Below, piece after piece: positions 49,074 to 58,648 of a DNA stretch of 63,023 nt. The stretch covers positions 1 through 63,023 of the forward strand of contig JBCAXJ010000022.1 in NCBI GenBank assembly GCA_038534135.1, given 5' to 3'. Under the pieces are notes generated by a model. It saw nothing but the letters and a program-made list of their open reading frames with translations, was not told the origin of the DNA and made no database searches. The position numbers were made by a program, and so were the translations under genes. The DNA comes from Thermohalobaculum sp038534135 (GTDB lineage: Bacteria > Pseudomonadota > Alphaproteobacteria > Rhodobacterales > Rhodobacteraceae). Within the stretch, counting starts at the first letter, position 1. Every line of letters begins with the position of its first letter.

Positions 49074-49961
49074 ATGCCCGACCTGAGAGATATGGAGTTG
49101 CTTGCGGCCCTGGGCCGGAACATGCATTTCGCACGCGCAGCGGCGGAGTGCGGGATCTCCCAGCCCGCGTTCTCGGCGCGGATCCGCAATCTCGAACGCG
49201 ATCTCGGCGCACCGATCGTCAAGCGCGGCAATCGCTTCATGGGGTTCACGCAGGAAGGCGAGATCGCATTGCGCTGGGCGCACCGGATGATCGCGGATGC
49301 GCAGGGTCTGCGGCAGGAGATCCAGCAGTCCCGCGGCGTGCTGTCGGGCAAGCTTGTGATCGGGTCGGTGCCAACAGCGCTGTCTTATATTGCGGGAATA
49401 GCAGCTAACTTACGCAAAGCGCACCCGAAGCTGACCTTGCAGGTGTACTCGCGATCGGCGTCCGAGATCGCTCAGGGACTCGAGGACGGCTCGCTCGATG
49501 CAGGTGTCACTTATCTCGAAAGTGCGCGGCCCTCTGGGTCGATCTCACGTCACCTGTTCGACGAATGCTACGAGCTTCTGCTGCCGAGCGAGATGGCCGG
49601 GGATCTGGCGGAGACCATCACTTGGCGCGCGGCGGCGGCGTTCCCATTGTGCCTGCTGACCCGGAACATGCAGAACCGACGCATTATCGACGAAGCGTTT
49701 CTGGCGGCCGATGCTCAGCCGAATGTCGTGATGGAGACCGACGCGTTGACCGTGTCTTTGGTCCAGGTCGGCGACGGCATCGCCGGGACGATCGCCCCCG
49801 AACGGTTGATCGACAGTATAGGAATGCGCTTGGATATTGTGCGATTGAAGCTGGTTGACCCGACGATCAGCAAGCCGATGGGGCTTGTCACGGCCGATCA
49901 GGAACCGGTGCTGCCAGCGGTCAATGCGTTGATGGCCGCACTCGATCAGGTCAGTCCATAA
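49074..49961 (+). CDS. LysR-family transcriptional regulator next to formate dehydrogenase
   Basis: A 295-residue LysR protein. The helix-turn-helix is LRDMELLAALGRNMHFARAAAECGISQPAFSARIRNLERDLGAPIVKRGN; the effector domain has KLVIGSVPTALSYIAGI and ends SKPMGLVTADQEPVLPAVNALM. The start at 49074 follows GGAATGCAG; ATG at 49068 is possible. It lies 122 bp upstream of the formate dehydrogenase gene on the same strand. LysR regulators of this group commonly control fds operons. It is divergent from the autotransporter gene. Confidence 0.9.
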   Translation: MPDLRDMELLAALGRNMHFARAAAECGISQPAFSARIRNLERDLGAPIVKRGNRFMGFTQEGEIALRWAHRMIADAQGLRQEIQQSRGVLSGKLVIGSVPTALSYIAGIAANLRKAHPKLTLQVYSRSASEIAQGLEDGSLDAGVTYLESARPSGSISRHLFDECYELLLPSEMAGDLAETITWRAAAAFPLCLLTRNMQNRRIIDEAFLAADAQPNVVMETDALTVSLVQVGDGIAGTIAPERLIDSIGMRLDIVRLKLVDPTISKPMGLVTADQEPVLPAVNALMAALDQVSP

Positions 49962-50083
49962 GCTGGGCCGAACGCGCCTTCGCGGATTTCGATTTGCCTG
50001 GTGACCCCCTGATCCGGCTTAGTCGCGGCGGACGCAGCATGGCAGCATGATCGCTGCGACGCGACGCATCGGGAGGCCGCGCC

Positions 50084-52858
50084 ATGACCATCAAGTTCAC
50101 GCTGGACGGCCGCGAGGTTGAAGCCCAGGCCGGTGAGACGATCTGGCAAGTCGCAAAGCGTGCTGGCACCACGATCCCGCATCTCTGCCACAAGGACTCG
50201 CCCGGCTATCGGTCGGACGGTAACTGTCGCGCCTGCATGGTCGAGATCGAGGGCGAACGCGTGCTGGCGGCCTCGTGCATTCGGGAGCCGCGTGACGGCA
50301 TGGTCGTGAACGCGGTGGGCGACCGTCCGACCAAGGCGCGCAAGATGGTCATGGAGATGCTGGTCGCGGATCAGCCTGCGCGCGACGAGGCACGGGATAA
50401 ATCCTCGCATCTCTGGGACATGGCTGATGCGCAAGGCGTGGCGGAGAGCCGTTTTCCGGTGATCGAGAAAAACCGTGTGCCGCTGCTCGACGACAGCCAC
50501 CTGGCGATGCGCGTCAACCTGGATGCCTGCATCCAGTGCAACCTGTGCGTCCGCGCATGCCGCGAGGTTCAGGTCAACGATGTGATCGGCATGGCAGGGC
50601 GCGGCCACGACTCGCAGATCGTGTTTGATTTCAACGACCCGATGGGTGCGTCGACCTGTGTGGCCTGTGGCGAATGCGTGCAGGCCTGTCCTACGGGCGC
50701 TTTGATGCCTGCAACGGAATTGGATGCGCAGGAGGCGGGCGACAGCAAGGATCACGACCGCGAGGTCGAGTCCGTCTGCCCCTATTGCGGCGTCGGGTGC
50801 CAGCTCAGCTTCAAGATCAAGAATGACAAGATCGTGCGCGTCGACGGTATCGACGGCCCGGCCAACGAGAACCGGCTGTGTGTGAAAGGCCGTTTCGGTT
50901 TCGACTATGTCGCGCACCCGCACCGGCTGACGAAGCCTCTGATCCGGCGCGAAGACGCAACCGAGAAGGGTCTGAATGTTGATCCCGCCAATCCTTGGAC
51001 GCATTTCCGCGAGGCCAGCTGGGACGAAGCGCTGGATGCTGCAGCGTCGGGTTTCGGGAAGCTGCGCGCCGATCGCGGGAACCGTGTCGCGGGTTTTGGA
51101 TCGGCGAAGTGTTCGAACGAGGAAGCCTATCTCTTCCAGAAGCTCATTCGCCAGGGCTTCGGCCACAACAATGTCGATCACTGCACACGGCTGTGCCACG
51201 CGTCATCCGTGGCGGCGCTGCTGGAGAATGTCGGCTCGGGTGCGGTCACGGCTACGTTCAATGAGATCGAGAACGCTGACGTCGCCATCGTCATCGGCGC
51301 GAACCCGACCGAGAACCATCCCGTCGCCGCGACGTACTTCAAGCAGTTCGCCAAGCGTGGCGGCAAGCTGATCGTGATGGATCCGCGCGGGCAGGGGCTG
51401 AAACGCCACGCGACCCACATGCTTCAGTTCCGGCCCGGCGCAGATGTCGCGATGCTGAACGCGATCATGCACACGATCGTCGAGGAAGAGCTTTTCGATC
51501 GCCAGTACATCGCCGCGATGACCGAGGGCTTCGACGAGATGAAGGCGCATCTTGCCGACTTTACGCCCGATGCGATGTCCGAGATCTGCGGAATCGAACC
51601 GGATGTGCTGCGGGATGTTGCCCGAACCTTCGCGGGGGCGCAGGCGGGTATGATCTTCTGGGGTATGGGCGTGAGCCAGCATATCCACGGCACGGACAAC
51701 TCGCGGTGTCTGATCTCTCTGGCACTGATGACCGGGCAGGTTGGTCGCCCCGGTGCGGGGCTGCATCCATTGCGGGGTCAGAACAACGTGCAGGGTGCGT
51801 CTGATGCCGGGCTGATCCCGATGTTCCTGCCGGATTACCAGTCGGTCACCGATGACGGCGTGCGCTCGGCCTTCTCCGAGGTCTGGAACTCGGGCGACTG
51901 GTCGAGCCAGAAGGGCCTGACGGTCGTCGAGATCATCGATGCGATCTACGAGCGCGAGATCCAGGGCCTGTATGTGCTGGGCGAGAACCCGGCAATGTCG
52001 GACCCGGATGTCGAACACGCCCGCGCAGCACTCGCCAAGCTTGAGTGCCTCGTGGTGCAGGATATCTTCCTGACCGAGACGGCGAACTTCGCCGACGTGA
52101 TCCTGCCCGCCAGTGCCTGGGCCGAAAAGACCGGCACCGTGACCAACACCAACCGCCAGGTGCAGATGGGCCGCCCCGCTGTTCCGCCGCCGGGTGAGGC
52201 GCGTGAGGACTGGCTGATCACGACGCAGCTTGCGCAGAAGCTGGGGCTCGACTGGGATTACACCCACCCGAGCCAGGTCTTCGCCGAGATGAAGCAGACG
52301 ATGAAGTCGCTCGACAACATCACCTGGGACAGGCTCGAGGCACAGAACGCCGTGACCTACCCGTCGCTGAGCCCTGAGGATCCGGGGCAACCCATCGTGT
52401 TTGGCGATGCGTTCCCGCGCCCCGAGGGCCGTGCCAAGTTCACTCCGGCCTCGATCGTTGCACCCGCCGAGGTGCCGGACGAGCAATATCCGATGATCCT
52501 GACCACTGGCCGGCAACTGGAGCACTGGCACACCGGCTCGATGACGCGCCGGGCCAGCGTGCTGGACTGGGCCGAGCCCGAGGCCAATGCCTCGTTGCAC
52601 CCCAAGACGTTGCGCAAGCTGGGTGTCGCCCCGGGCGAGATGATCAGCATCGAGACGCGCCGTGGCACCATCCAGATCATGGCCCGCGCCGACCGTGCTG
52701 TGTCCGAGGACATGGTCTTCGTGCCCTTCGCCTATGTCGAGGCCGCCGCCAACGTGCTGACCAACCCGCAGCTTGATCCGTTCGGCAAGATCCCGGAATT
52801 CAAATTCTCGGCGTGCCGTGTTGAGAAGGTAGGTGGAGCTGCGATCGCAGCAGAGTGA
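50084..52858 (+). CDS. fdsA: formate dehydrogenase alpha subunit (FdsA-type, molybdenum)
   Basis: A 924-residue subunit with all the cofactor sites: an N-terminal [2Fe-2S] ferredoxin-like domain (CHKDSPGYRSDGNCRAC), a His-rich and Cys-rich region, two [4Fe-4S] motifs (CIQCNLCVRAC; CVACGECVQACP), the CPYCGVGCQ motif near the molybdopterin domain, and the active-site Cys in DHCTRLCHASSVAAL. The C-terminal MoCo domain has TTGRQLEHWHTGSMTRR. The enzyme oxidises formate to CO2 and normally passes electrons to NAD+ through FdsB and FdsG. No fdsG, fdsB, fdsC or fdsD is seen on either side here, so the usual NAD+ partners are missing in this window. Confidence 0.93.
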   Translation: MTIKFTLDGREVEAQAGETIWQVAKRAGTTIPHLCHKDSPGYRSDGNCRACMVEIEGERVLAASCIREPRDGMVVNAVGDRPTKARKMVMEMLVADQPARDEARDKSSHLWDMADAQGVAESRFPVIEKNRVPLLDDSHLAMRVNLDACIQCNLCVRACREVQVNDVIGMAGRGHDSQIVFDFNDPMGASTCVACGECVQACPTGALMPATELDAQEAGDSKDHDREVESVCPYCGVGCQLSFKIKNDKIVRVDGIDGPANENRLCVKGRFGFDYVAHPHRLTKPLIRREDATEKGLNVDPANPWTHFREASWDEALDAAASGFGKLRADRGNRVAGFGSAKCSNEEAYLFQKLIRQGFGHNNVDHCTRLCHASSVAALLENVGSGAVTATFNEIENADVAIVIGANPTENHPVAATYFKQFAKRGGKLIVMDPRGQGLKRHATHMLQFRPGADVAMLNAIMHTIVEEELFDRQYIAAMTEGFDEMKAHLADFTPDAMSEICGIEPDVLRDVARTFAGAQAGMIFWGMGVSQHIHGTDNSRCLISLALMTGQVGRPGAGLHPLRGQNNVQGASDAGLIPMFLPDYQSVTDDGVRSAFSEVWNSGDWSSQKGLTVVEIIDAIYEREIQGLYVLGENPAMSDPDVEHARAALAKLECLVVQDIFLTETANFADVILPASAWAEKTGTVTNTNRQVQMGRPAVPPPGEAREDWLITTQLAQKLGLDWDYTHPSQVFAEMKQTMKSLDNITWDRLEAQNAVTYPSLSPEDPGQPIVFGDAFPRPEGRAKFTPASIVAPAEVPDEQYPMILTTGRQLEHWHTGSMTRRASVLDWAEPEANASLHPKTLRKLGVAPGEMISIETRRGTIQIMARADRAVSEDMVFVPFAYVEAAANVLTNPQLDPFGKIPEFKFSACRVEKVGGAAIAAE

Positions 52859-53028
52859 TCGGTTGTATCAATCCTGATCGGTGCCAAAGCGCCAGATTAC
52901 GTAGGGGTGCCTATCCCGCCTTGGCGGGAAGTGCAGGCGTTCCGAAGAGCGGATGTTCCAAAAAACGGTGGTTTCTGCAGTACTCATAAACGTGCGAGTC
53001 TTGAATAGTTCACCGTGCCGATCTTTGG

Positions 53029-53970
53029 TCAGATGTTCACGATCATCTCACTCAGGTCGCGCGCAACGAGCGCCCGAAACCATGATTGTGCAAGATCGGC
53101 CTCGGTTCGGTTATGCCATGCTAAAGCAAGGTCGAACTGGGGTGAGGCGAAAGGCAGTTCGCGCGCAGCCAAACCAAACTCAGCCGCTATATGACGCGCC
53201 GCGACCGATGGTACGCAGGCGATCACAGCGCGCTCTCGCAAGATAAATGGAATGGTCGTGAACCTTGCAACGGTGCCGATGATCGTGCGCTTCAAACCCA
53301 GTTCCGCCAAGGTCGTGTCAATTGGGCCTGTGAAGTCGCCACGGATCGAAACCATGATTTGCGGAACTTGGGCGAACGCGTTCGCTGTATCCAAATGCCG
53401 TGCATCGACATGCCTGGGATCGAACAGCGCAAGGAAATGTTCTTGCTGCAGGATCTGTGTTTGGTGTCGGGTTTCCTTACCCCTCGGCGGCAAAGCGCTG
53501 AGCGCAAGGTCAACACTTCCCTGATCCAGCCTGTCGAACATCATGCGAAAATCCATTGGCTGGACAACCAGCCGGATGTTCGGTGCCTCCCGGGCAAGCC
53601 GGGACATAAGACGCGGTACCAGAACGAACTCCAGATCGTCCGGCGCCCCTAGCACAAAGTCGACCTCGGCTGTTTGCGGATCAAACGCCGTTGACCGCGT
53701 TGCAGCCTCGATCTGTGCCAACGCGGGCTCAATCTCGGCCCAAAGCCGATCCGCCCGCAGTGTAGGCAACATGCCGCCCGGACTACGCACAAAAAGCGGA
53801 TCCTGCAGGGCTTCGCGCAATCGTGTCAAAGCCATGCTGATTGCGGACGGACCAAGGAACAGCCGTTTCGCAGCCGCGCTGACACTTCCCTCGCGCATGA
53901 TCGCAGAGAAGACCAACAAAAGATTGAGGTCGAGCTTACGTAATTCAATTTCACTGAAAGACGATTTCAT
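53029..53970 (-). CDS. LysR-family transcriptional regulator
   Basis: A 313-residue LysR regulator starting at ATG 53970 (KSSFSEIELRKLDLNLLLVFSAI); longer frames from 54102 are not preferred. The helix-turn-helix is VFSAIMREGSVSAAAKRLFLGPSAISMALTRLREALQDPLFVRSPGG, and the effector domain has VLGAPDDLEFVLVPRL and DLALSALPP. The pattern LDLNLLLVF with DPLFVRS is that of the NodD/LeuO-like branch. It is divergent from an F420-type NADP oxidoreductase gene, 100 bp away, which it probably controls; the shared region holds GATGAA...TTCATC (53987-54019). Confidence 0.9.
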   Translation of the reverse strand: MKSSFSEIELRKLDLNLLLVFSAIMREGSVSAAAKRLFLGPSAISMALTRLREALQDPLFVRSPGGMLPTLRADRLWAEIEPALAQIEAATRSTAFDPQTAEVDFVLGAPDDLEFVLVPRLMSRLAREAPNIRLVVQPMDFRMMFDRLDQGSVDLALSALPPRGKETRHQTQILQQEHFLALFDPRHVDARHLDTANAFAQVPQIMVSIRGDFTGPIDTTLAELGLKRTIIGTVARFTTIPFILRERAVIACVPSVAARHIAAEFGLAARELPFASPQFDLALAWHNRTEADLAQSWFRALVARDLSEMIVNI

Positions 53971-54070
53971 GATGATCAATTTGAATGATGAAGTATGAAT
54001 TGTCATTTTCAATTTCATCGAAACACCGAAATGGCGCCACGCCAAGTCGAACAACCGGATGGAGATGAAG

Positions 54071-54757
54071 ATGAAAATCGGGATTATCGGATCGGGAAAC
54101 ATGGGTCGCGCCGTGGGAGTACGCTTGGCGCATCTTGGGCATCAGGTCTTCTTCGGAGCGCGCCGGGCCGAACAGGCTGATCATGCGGCAGCGCTTGCCG
54201 GGAACGGGGCCCTCGCAGGCTCGACCGATGCGGCAGCCCAGTTTGGAGAGATACTGATCTGGACCATCCGCACCCCAGACCCGAAAGCTGTTTTCCAGAG
54301 CCCGCATGTCCTTGACAGCAAGGTCATCCTAGATCTCAACAATCGGGACTACGCCAATGACGTTCAAGGCGCGGCCTGGTTCGACACCGCGATTGCCGAG
54401 ACCTTGCAGGCGGCTGCGCCGTCAGCGCACGTGGTCAAGGCGCTCAACACCATCGCCATGGAAACCTTCGATACCGCGCCAGACGTGTTGCACGCGGAGG
54501 GCGCGCAAACCTTTCTGGCCGGTGACAGGACGGCGGCGAAGCAGTCCGTCGGATTGTTGGTTCAGGACCTGGGATTCCAGCCGGTCGACTTGGGTTCTGG
54601 CCCGGCTGCGATGCGCGCCGCTGAAGCTATGGGTGATATCATCCGTCTGCTGATGATCGACGGCGGACACGGCGGCACAGCTCACTTGAAGCTCGTCAGC
54701 CTTCCTAAACCCGATCTGGCGACGATCGGTGCACGTACAGAGTCTGCGTATCACTGA
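54071..54757 (+). CDS. NADPH-dependent F420 reductase-like oxidoreductase
   Basis: A 228-residue Rossmann protein beginning KIGIIGSGNMGRAVGVRLAHLGHQVFFGARR. The start at ATG 54071 lies six bases after GGAG. It has VILDLNNRDY, VVKALNTIAMETF and FQPVDLGSGPAAMRAAEAMGD, as in the NADP oxidoreductase, coenzyme F420-dependent family (pfam03807-type, also NADPH:quinone-like reductases of proteobacteria). F420 itself is unlikely here, so the electron acceptor is uncertain. It is divergent from a LysR gene and followed by a strong hairpin. Confidence 0.85.
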   Translation: MKIGIIGSGNMGRAVGVRLAHLGHQVFFGARRAEQADHAAALAGNGALAGSTDAAAQFGEILIWTIRTPDPKAVFQSPHVLDSKVILDLNNRDYANDVQGAAWFDTAIAETLQAAAPSAHVVKALNTIAMETFDTAPDVLHAEGAQTFLAGDRTAAKQSVGLLVQDLGFQPVDLGSGPAAMRAAEAMGDIIRLLMIDGGHGGTAHLKLVSLPKPDLATIGARTESAYH

Positions 54758-54765
54758 TGGAACGA

Positions 54766-54814
54766 AGAGTTCTTCCGAACACCGCAGCCCTTTGGTTGCG
54801 GTGTTTGGAACTCT
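54766..54814. terminator. long hairpin after the F420-type oxidoreductase gene
   Basis: AGAGTTCTTCCGAACACCGCA pairs with TGCGGTGTTTGGAACTCT across a loop of about ten bases (CCCTTTGGT), with small internal mismatches. It begins nine bases after the TGA at 54757. There is no T-tract, so this may be a terminator or an mRNA stabiliser. Confidence 0.5.
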
Positions 54815-55042
54815 GGGCATGCCTGCTGAGGCTACTTTCTGGAAGTTTCAAAAACCCTCTGCCAAAACGTGTGTACCAAAAACCGGTCGTTTTAGGCGTA
54901 TCTGGCCAAGGCACCAGACTTCAAGGGCTTGGCTGTCTCAAAAATCCGGATCAGAACCCTTCAGGTTTTGAGAGGTTTTTCGCTGCCGATGTCCGTTGTC
55001 GTGCGCACGGCGTGGCGAGGGGCTATGTCGTGAGCATCCCTA

Positions 55043-55471
55043 TCAGCCTGGAGACTTGTGCTTTTTTACCGTGGGCTGGGCCATGACCTCGATTTCACGG
55101 ACGGTCTGATTGATCTCGCGCATGATGGCCTCGCGGTCCTTGCGCATCCGGACGCGGCGCAGGGTCGGGTTGTGCTCGTCGATGCGGTAGATGCCGTGGC
55201 TTTCGCGGGCGAGCATGCCGTCATGCATCCAGTTGCTCATCTGGTTCGAGACGTATTGCGGGGTTGCCCGGAAGCGGCAGGTCTTGAGATGGACGCGCAC
55301 TTCGGAGGTGGTCACCTTGCCCTCGGTACGTTCGGCAATGACGTCGAGTATGGCGGACTGGCGTCCGTCCTTGACCGGGCCACCGCGCCGCTCGGTGCCA
55401 ATGTGCAGCTCCCACAGCCTTTCGTGGATCTCATAGCGCGCGCCGAGCAGCAGAGTAACACGGGCGGCAAT
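55043..55471 (-). pseudogene. decayed homologue of the winged-helix-like protein at 57787-58380
   Basis: The frame from GTG 55315 to the stop at 55043 (90 residues) reads TSEVRVHLKTCRFRATPQYVSNQMSNWM then GIYRIDEHNPTLRRVRMRKDREAIMREI, and is about 60 percent identical to the C-terminal two thirds of the gene at 57787. The same frame stays open upstream to 55471 without a start codon (TLLLGARYEIHERLWEL then GGPVKDGRQSAILDVIAERTEGK), so it matches the homologue further; then a TGA occurs at 55472-55474. Before that, still protein-like frames (QIFVPRPIDRAAGRAS) lie in the same phase, broken from any start. The gene seems to have lost its 5' part, or to carry a nonsense codon. Confidence 0.6.
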
Positions 55472-55690
55472 TCACCATTGGGCGAGCCGGCCCTGCAGAA
55501 CGCTTGCGCGCCCCGCCGCGCGGTCAATCGGCCTCGGCACGAAGATTTGCCGCGTGCCAGTTGCGGTTCATTAACACTCATTAACCAGTCGTTAACGACG
55601 AGGCACGATTGTGCCGACCGGTCGGGCGTCAACAACGGGATCTTCTTTCAGACGTCGACGCATTGACTGCCGCTCTTGATCGGTAACGCG

Positions 55691-57598
55691 ATGGGATACG
55701 ACAAAGCAGTTCAATCGGAAACCTGGGCCGGGCTCGTGGCAGCTATTGTCGGGGGCGCACCGGCGCTCAAAGGCCTTTCGGAGGACACGCTTGGGCGTGT
55801 CCGCGCACGCCAGGTCTATGCGATTTCGCGCCTCACGATCCCGATGATGCTGGCAAACATCGTCAATGCACTCGCGCTGATGATCGTTATGGAAGTGTCG
55901 GGCCAAAGCTCTCCGGCCGTCTTGATATGGACTGCGATGGCAGTTGTCTTCGCTATCTACACCTGCGTTGCATGGTATCGTCGGCAGTCGCATGCGTTTC
56001 CAGAGAAGCTTGGGCGCAAGACAGCCCGTCGAGTGGTTGCCAATGCCGCGCTGCTGGGCGGGATCTGGGTTGCTCCAGGACTGCTTTTCCTGCCCTATGC
56101 GACCGGCTTGGCCCAAGCGTTCCTGGTTGCCTTGGCGGCCGGCATGATCGCTGGCGGGTCAATGGCGCTGTATCCTCTCCCAGCCGCGGCCATCGCCTAT
56201 TCAGCGATCATCGCGACGGGCAGTTTTATTGGCTTTTCGTCGACCGGCGCTGCCACGCTGATCGGTTTCGCGATGGTCACCCTTGCGTTCTTCTTCGTCG
56301 TCGCCACCACGATCACGCGGCATTCCGAAGTCTTCGTCTCCGAGTTTGTCGGTCGGCTGGAGCTGGATCAGAAGAACATGCTGATCGAGAAGCTTCTGGA
56401 AGAGGTTCAGACTCAGGCAAATGACGAGAGGATTCAGTCCGAAAGGCGCCTTGCGCAGGCGCAGAAGATGGAGGCGATCGGGCAACTGACGGGCGGCGTC
56501 GCACACGATTTCAACAATTTGCTTGCCGCCATACAGGGGCATGCCGAGCTGATCGCGCTGGAACAAAAAGTCGATGACGCACTGACGACGCCCATTCTTC
56601 GGTCGGCTCAACGCGGATCCGAACTGGTGCGCGGCCTGCTGTCGATTGCGCGAAAACAGCCGCTCAGGAGCGAATGCCTGGATGTCGGCGACATGATCAG
56701 AACGTTGGCGCCGCTGCTCTCCAGGACGCTTGGCGGTCGGATCGTGATCAAACAGGATGTCGCCGCTGACCTGTGGCACGCGTTCGCCGATCTTGTGCAA
56801 TTGGAAGGTGCTGTGTTGAATCTGGCGCTGAATGCACGCGATGCGATGCCCAATGGCGGGTCGCTGACCTTGAAGTGCTGGAACTCTACGGCAGACAGGT
56901 GCGCGATCCTGCGAAACATCGACGGGGCGTCGGGGGAGTTTGTCTGCGTTGCGGTGGCCGATACCGGCAGCGGGATGTCAGAAGAGGTCCAACAACGCGC
57001 GCTGCAACCCTTCTTCACCACCAAGAAGTTCGGCGATGGCAGTGGGCTGGGCCTGTCCACGGTCGAGGGGTTCTGTGGCCAGTCGGGCGGTTATCTCTGG
57101 ATGGAGAGCAAAGAGAACCAGGGCACGACCATATACATGTTTCTTCCGCGCGCCCTCTGCGTTTCAAATGCCGCTGATCAGGTCGCCGACCCGTCCACGG
57201 CCTTGCCGAAGGGCAATGGCGAGCACGTGTTGGTCGTCGAAGATGACGAAGAAGTTCGCAGCCTGACGACGACCATGCTGGAGGGTTTGAACTACCGAAC
57301 GACCTGGTCTCCGACCGCGGATACGGCTTTGCAATTGGTTCAATCGGGTGCCGATTTTGACTTGGCGCTCATCGATGTGCGGCTGCCCGGAAGACTGAAC
57401 GGTCTCGAACTTGCCGACATGCTCAATGATGGCATCGCCCGTATTCGGACGGTGATTTATTCGGGCTATCCCGAAGTCAGTGACCGGGATTTCGGACAGA
57501 TCAAGTCTCCGTTCCTGCGAAAACCGTTCTCGCGACGAGAGCTTGCCCAAGTGGTGGCCTCGGCGTTGGAGCAACAGGCGACAGATCCGAAGCGATGA
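55691..57598 (+). CDS. hybrid sensor histidine kinase with C-terminal receiver domain
   Basis: A 635-residue membrane-bound kinase. Residues about 45-220 are six hydrophobic segments, a sensor part without a known domain. A helical linker with QANDERIQSERRLAQAQKMEAIG leads to the H-box QLTGGVAHDFNNLLAAIQGHAE, N-box EGAVLNLALNARDAMPNGG, G1 VADTGSGMSEEV and G2 FGDGSGLGLSTVEGFCGQSGG. The receiver domain has VLVVEDDEEVRSLT and the phosphoacceptor Asp in LALIDVRLPGRLNGLE, then YSGYPEV and FLRKPF. There is no output regulator nearby. It lies between two homologous winged-helix-like genes. The ATG at 55691 is chosen; a TTG at 55676 is also possible. Confidence 0.88.
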   Translation: MGYDKAVQSETWAGLVAAIVGGAPALKGLSEDTLGRVRARQVYAISRLTIPMMLANIVNALALMIVMEVSGQSSPAVLIWTAMAVVFAIYTCVAWYRRQSHAFPEKLGRKTARRVVANAALLGGIWVAPGLLFLPYATGLAQAFLVALAAGMIAGGSMALYPLPAAAIAYSAIIATGSFIGFSSTGAATLIGFAMVTLAFFFVVATTITRHSEVFVSEFVGRLELDQKNMLIEKLLEEVQTQANDERIQSERRLAQAQKMEAIGQLTGGVAHDFNNLLAAIQGHAELIALEQKVDDALTTPILRSAQRGSELVRGLLSIARKQPLRSECLDVGDMIRTLAPLLSRTLGGRIVIKQDVAADLWHAFADLVQLEGAVLNLALNARDAMPNGGSLTLKCWNSTADRCAILRNIDGASGEFVCVAVADTGSGMSEEVQQRALQPFFTTKKFGDGSGLGLSTVEGFCGQSGGYLWMESKENQGTTIYMFLPRALCVSNAADQVADPSTALPKGNGEHVLVVEDDEEVRSLTTTMLEGLNYRTTWSPTADTALQLVQSGADFDLALIDVRLPGRLNGLELADMLNDGIARIRTVIYSGYPEVSDRDFGQIKSPFLRKPFSRRELAQVVASALEQQATDPKR

Positions 57599-57786
57599 CG
57601 TCGGGGGTTTTGAGCGTGGGCCGTTGATTTTGACGCTATAGAACGAGGGGGCGTGGCAAGCTCGCGCTCGCGCCCACGCCGTTCGAGGCTGACCGTTGAG
57701 TAATGGTGTTTCCGCAAGTGCCCGAGGCCTGTGACCAGAATCGGAGACGCTGTGCAGCGTCTGTCATCTTGCCGGGAGATCAACGC

Positions 57787-58380
57787 TTACTCCTCGATGT
57801 AATCCGAGATCGGACGCGGATAGATCGGCTCCTGGCACTTTTCCTCCACATCGCGCAGTTGCTCCTTCATCTCGCGCAACATGGCCTCGCGGTCCTTGCG
57901 GAACCGGACCGCGCGCAGCGTCGGGTTCTGTTCCTCGATGCGGTAGATCCCGTGGCTCTCGCGGGTCAGCAAACCGTCGCGCATCCAGATGCTGAGCTGG
58001 TTCGAGACGTATTGCGGCGTGGCCTTGAAGCCGCGCGTCTTGAGATGCACGCGGACCTCACCGGTGGTCACCCGGCCCTCGGCACGGTCAGCGATGAAGT
58101 GGAGCATCGCGGTCTGGCGGCCGTCGCGCGTCGGACGACCACGTGTGGCCGTGGCCTCTTTCAATCCGTAGAGACGGATGAAGAAACCGCGCCGGTCGCT
58201 GATCGGCAGCGTGTGGATCGCGGCCTCGACCGAGGTTAGCAGCCGCGCATTGCGCGTCTCGGCCTGTTCGAGAGAGCGCTTCAGGTCCTTGATCCAGCCG
58301 TGTTCGGATTCGATCTGGCCCATCATGGTGTTGACGGCGGAAAAGATTGCGGCGTCCGCCTCGCTGATTTGGGTGCTCAT
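57787..58380 (-). CDS. winged-helix-like protein of unknown family
   Basis: A 197-residue protein. Residues 1-60 form a predicted coiled helix (FSAVNTMMGQIESEHGWIKDLKRSLEQAE). Residues about 85-150 look like a winged helix: GRQTAMLHFIADRAEGRVTTGEVRVHLKTRGFKATPQYVSNQLSIWMRDGLLTRESHGIYRIEE, the pattern of DNA-binding domains with a wing. The tail is basic, then acidic. It lies behind the hybrid kinase gene on the opposite strand. A decayed copy lies at 55043-55471, on the far side of the same kinase. I do not know a named family; a regulator role is inferred. Confidence 0.7.
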   Translation of the reverse strand: MSTQISEADAAIFSAVNTMMGQIESEHGWIKDLKRSLEQAETRNARLLTSVEAAIHTLPISDRRGFFIRLYGLKEATATRGRPTRDGRQTAMLHFIADRAEGRVTTGEVRVHLKTRGFKATPQYVSNQLSIWMRDGLLTRESHGIYRIEEQNPTLRAVRFRKDREAMLREMKEQLRDVEEKCQEPIYPRPISDYIEE

Positions 58381-58648
58381 GTCGGGAAACTCCGGCGTTG
58401 GATCGGCGTGATTTCAGTCGTGACTCCGAACATGACAATTTTCATCTAATTTTACGTTAACTAGATATAATAATACGGATCCGCTGCAGCGGTCGCATTA
58501 ATAAATTGATAATAAATCCGGCCGCGGCAGTTCAGTATTTGTTTACAGGCATTGAAATACTCCACTGGTATGTGACCGGTTCAGCTGCCAGGGGCTGTTT
58601 CAACGGGCGTTACAGGAAACTCATATTCAACTATTTAGGAGCCTTCGG
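58381..58648. promoter_or_regulatory. AT-rich region upstream of the NlpC/P60-like gene
   Basis: Between the winged-helix-like gene and the next gene is a strikingly AT-rich island (58436-58522, TTTTCATCTAATTTTACG ... AATAAATTGATAATAAATCC) in an otherwise GC-rich window. It must hold the promoters of both divergent genes. The composition recalls horizontally acquired or strongly expressed promoters. No exact -35/-10 pair can be named with confidence. Confidence 0.5.

Noticed and set aside
51203..52600. 465-residue minus-strand frame
   Set aside because: Antisense to fdsA, without motifs; the fdsA cofactor sites prove the plus strand.
52914..52929. TCCCGCC-TT-GGCGGGA hairpin after fdsA
   Set aside because: A two-base loop and no T-tract make it a poor terminator; too weak to list.
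55312..55635. 107-residue frame antiparallel to the gap before the hybrid kinase
   Set aside because: It is in a different phase from the homologous protein; the phase with similarity to the gene at 57787 is the one ending at 55043.
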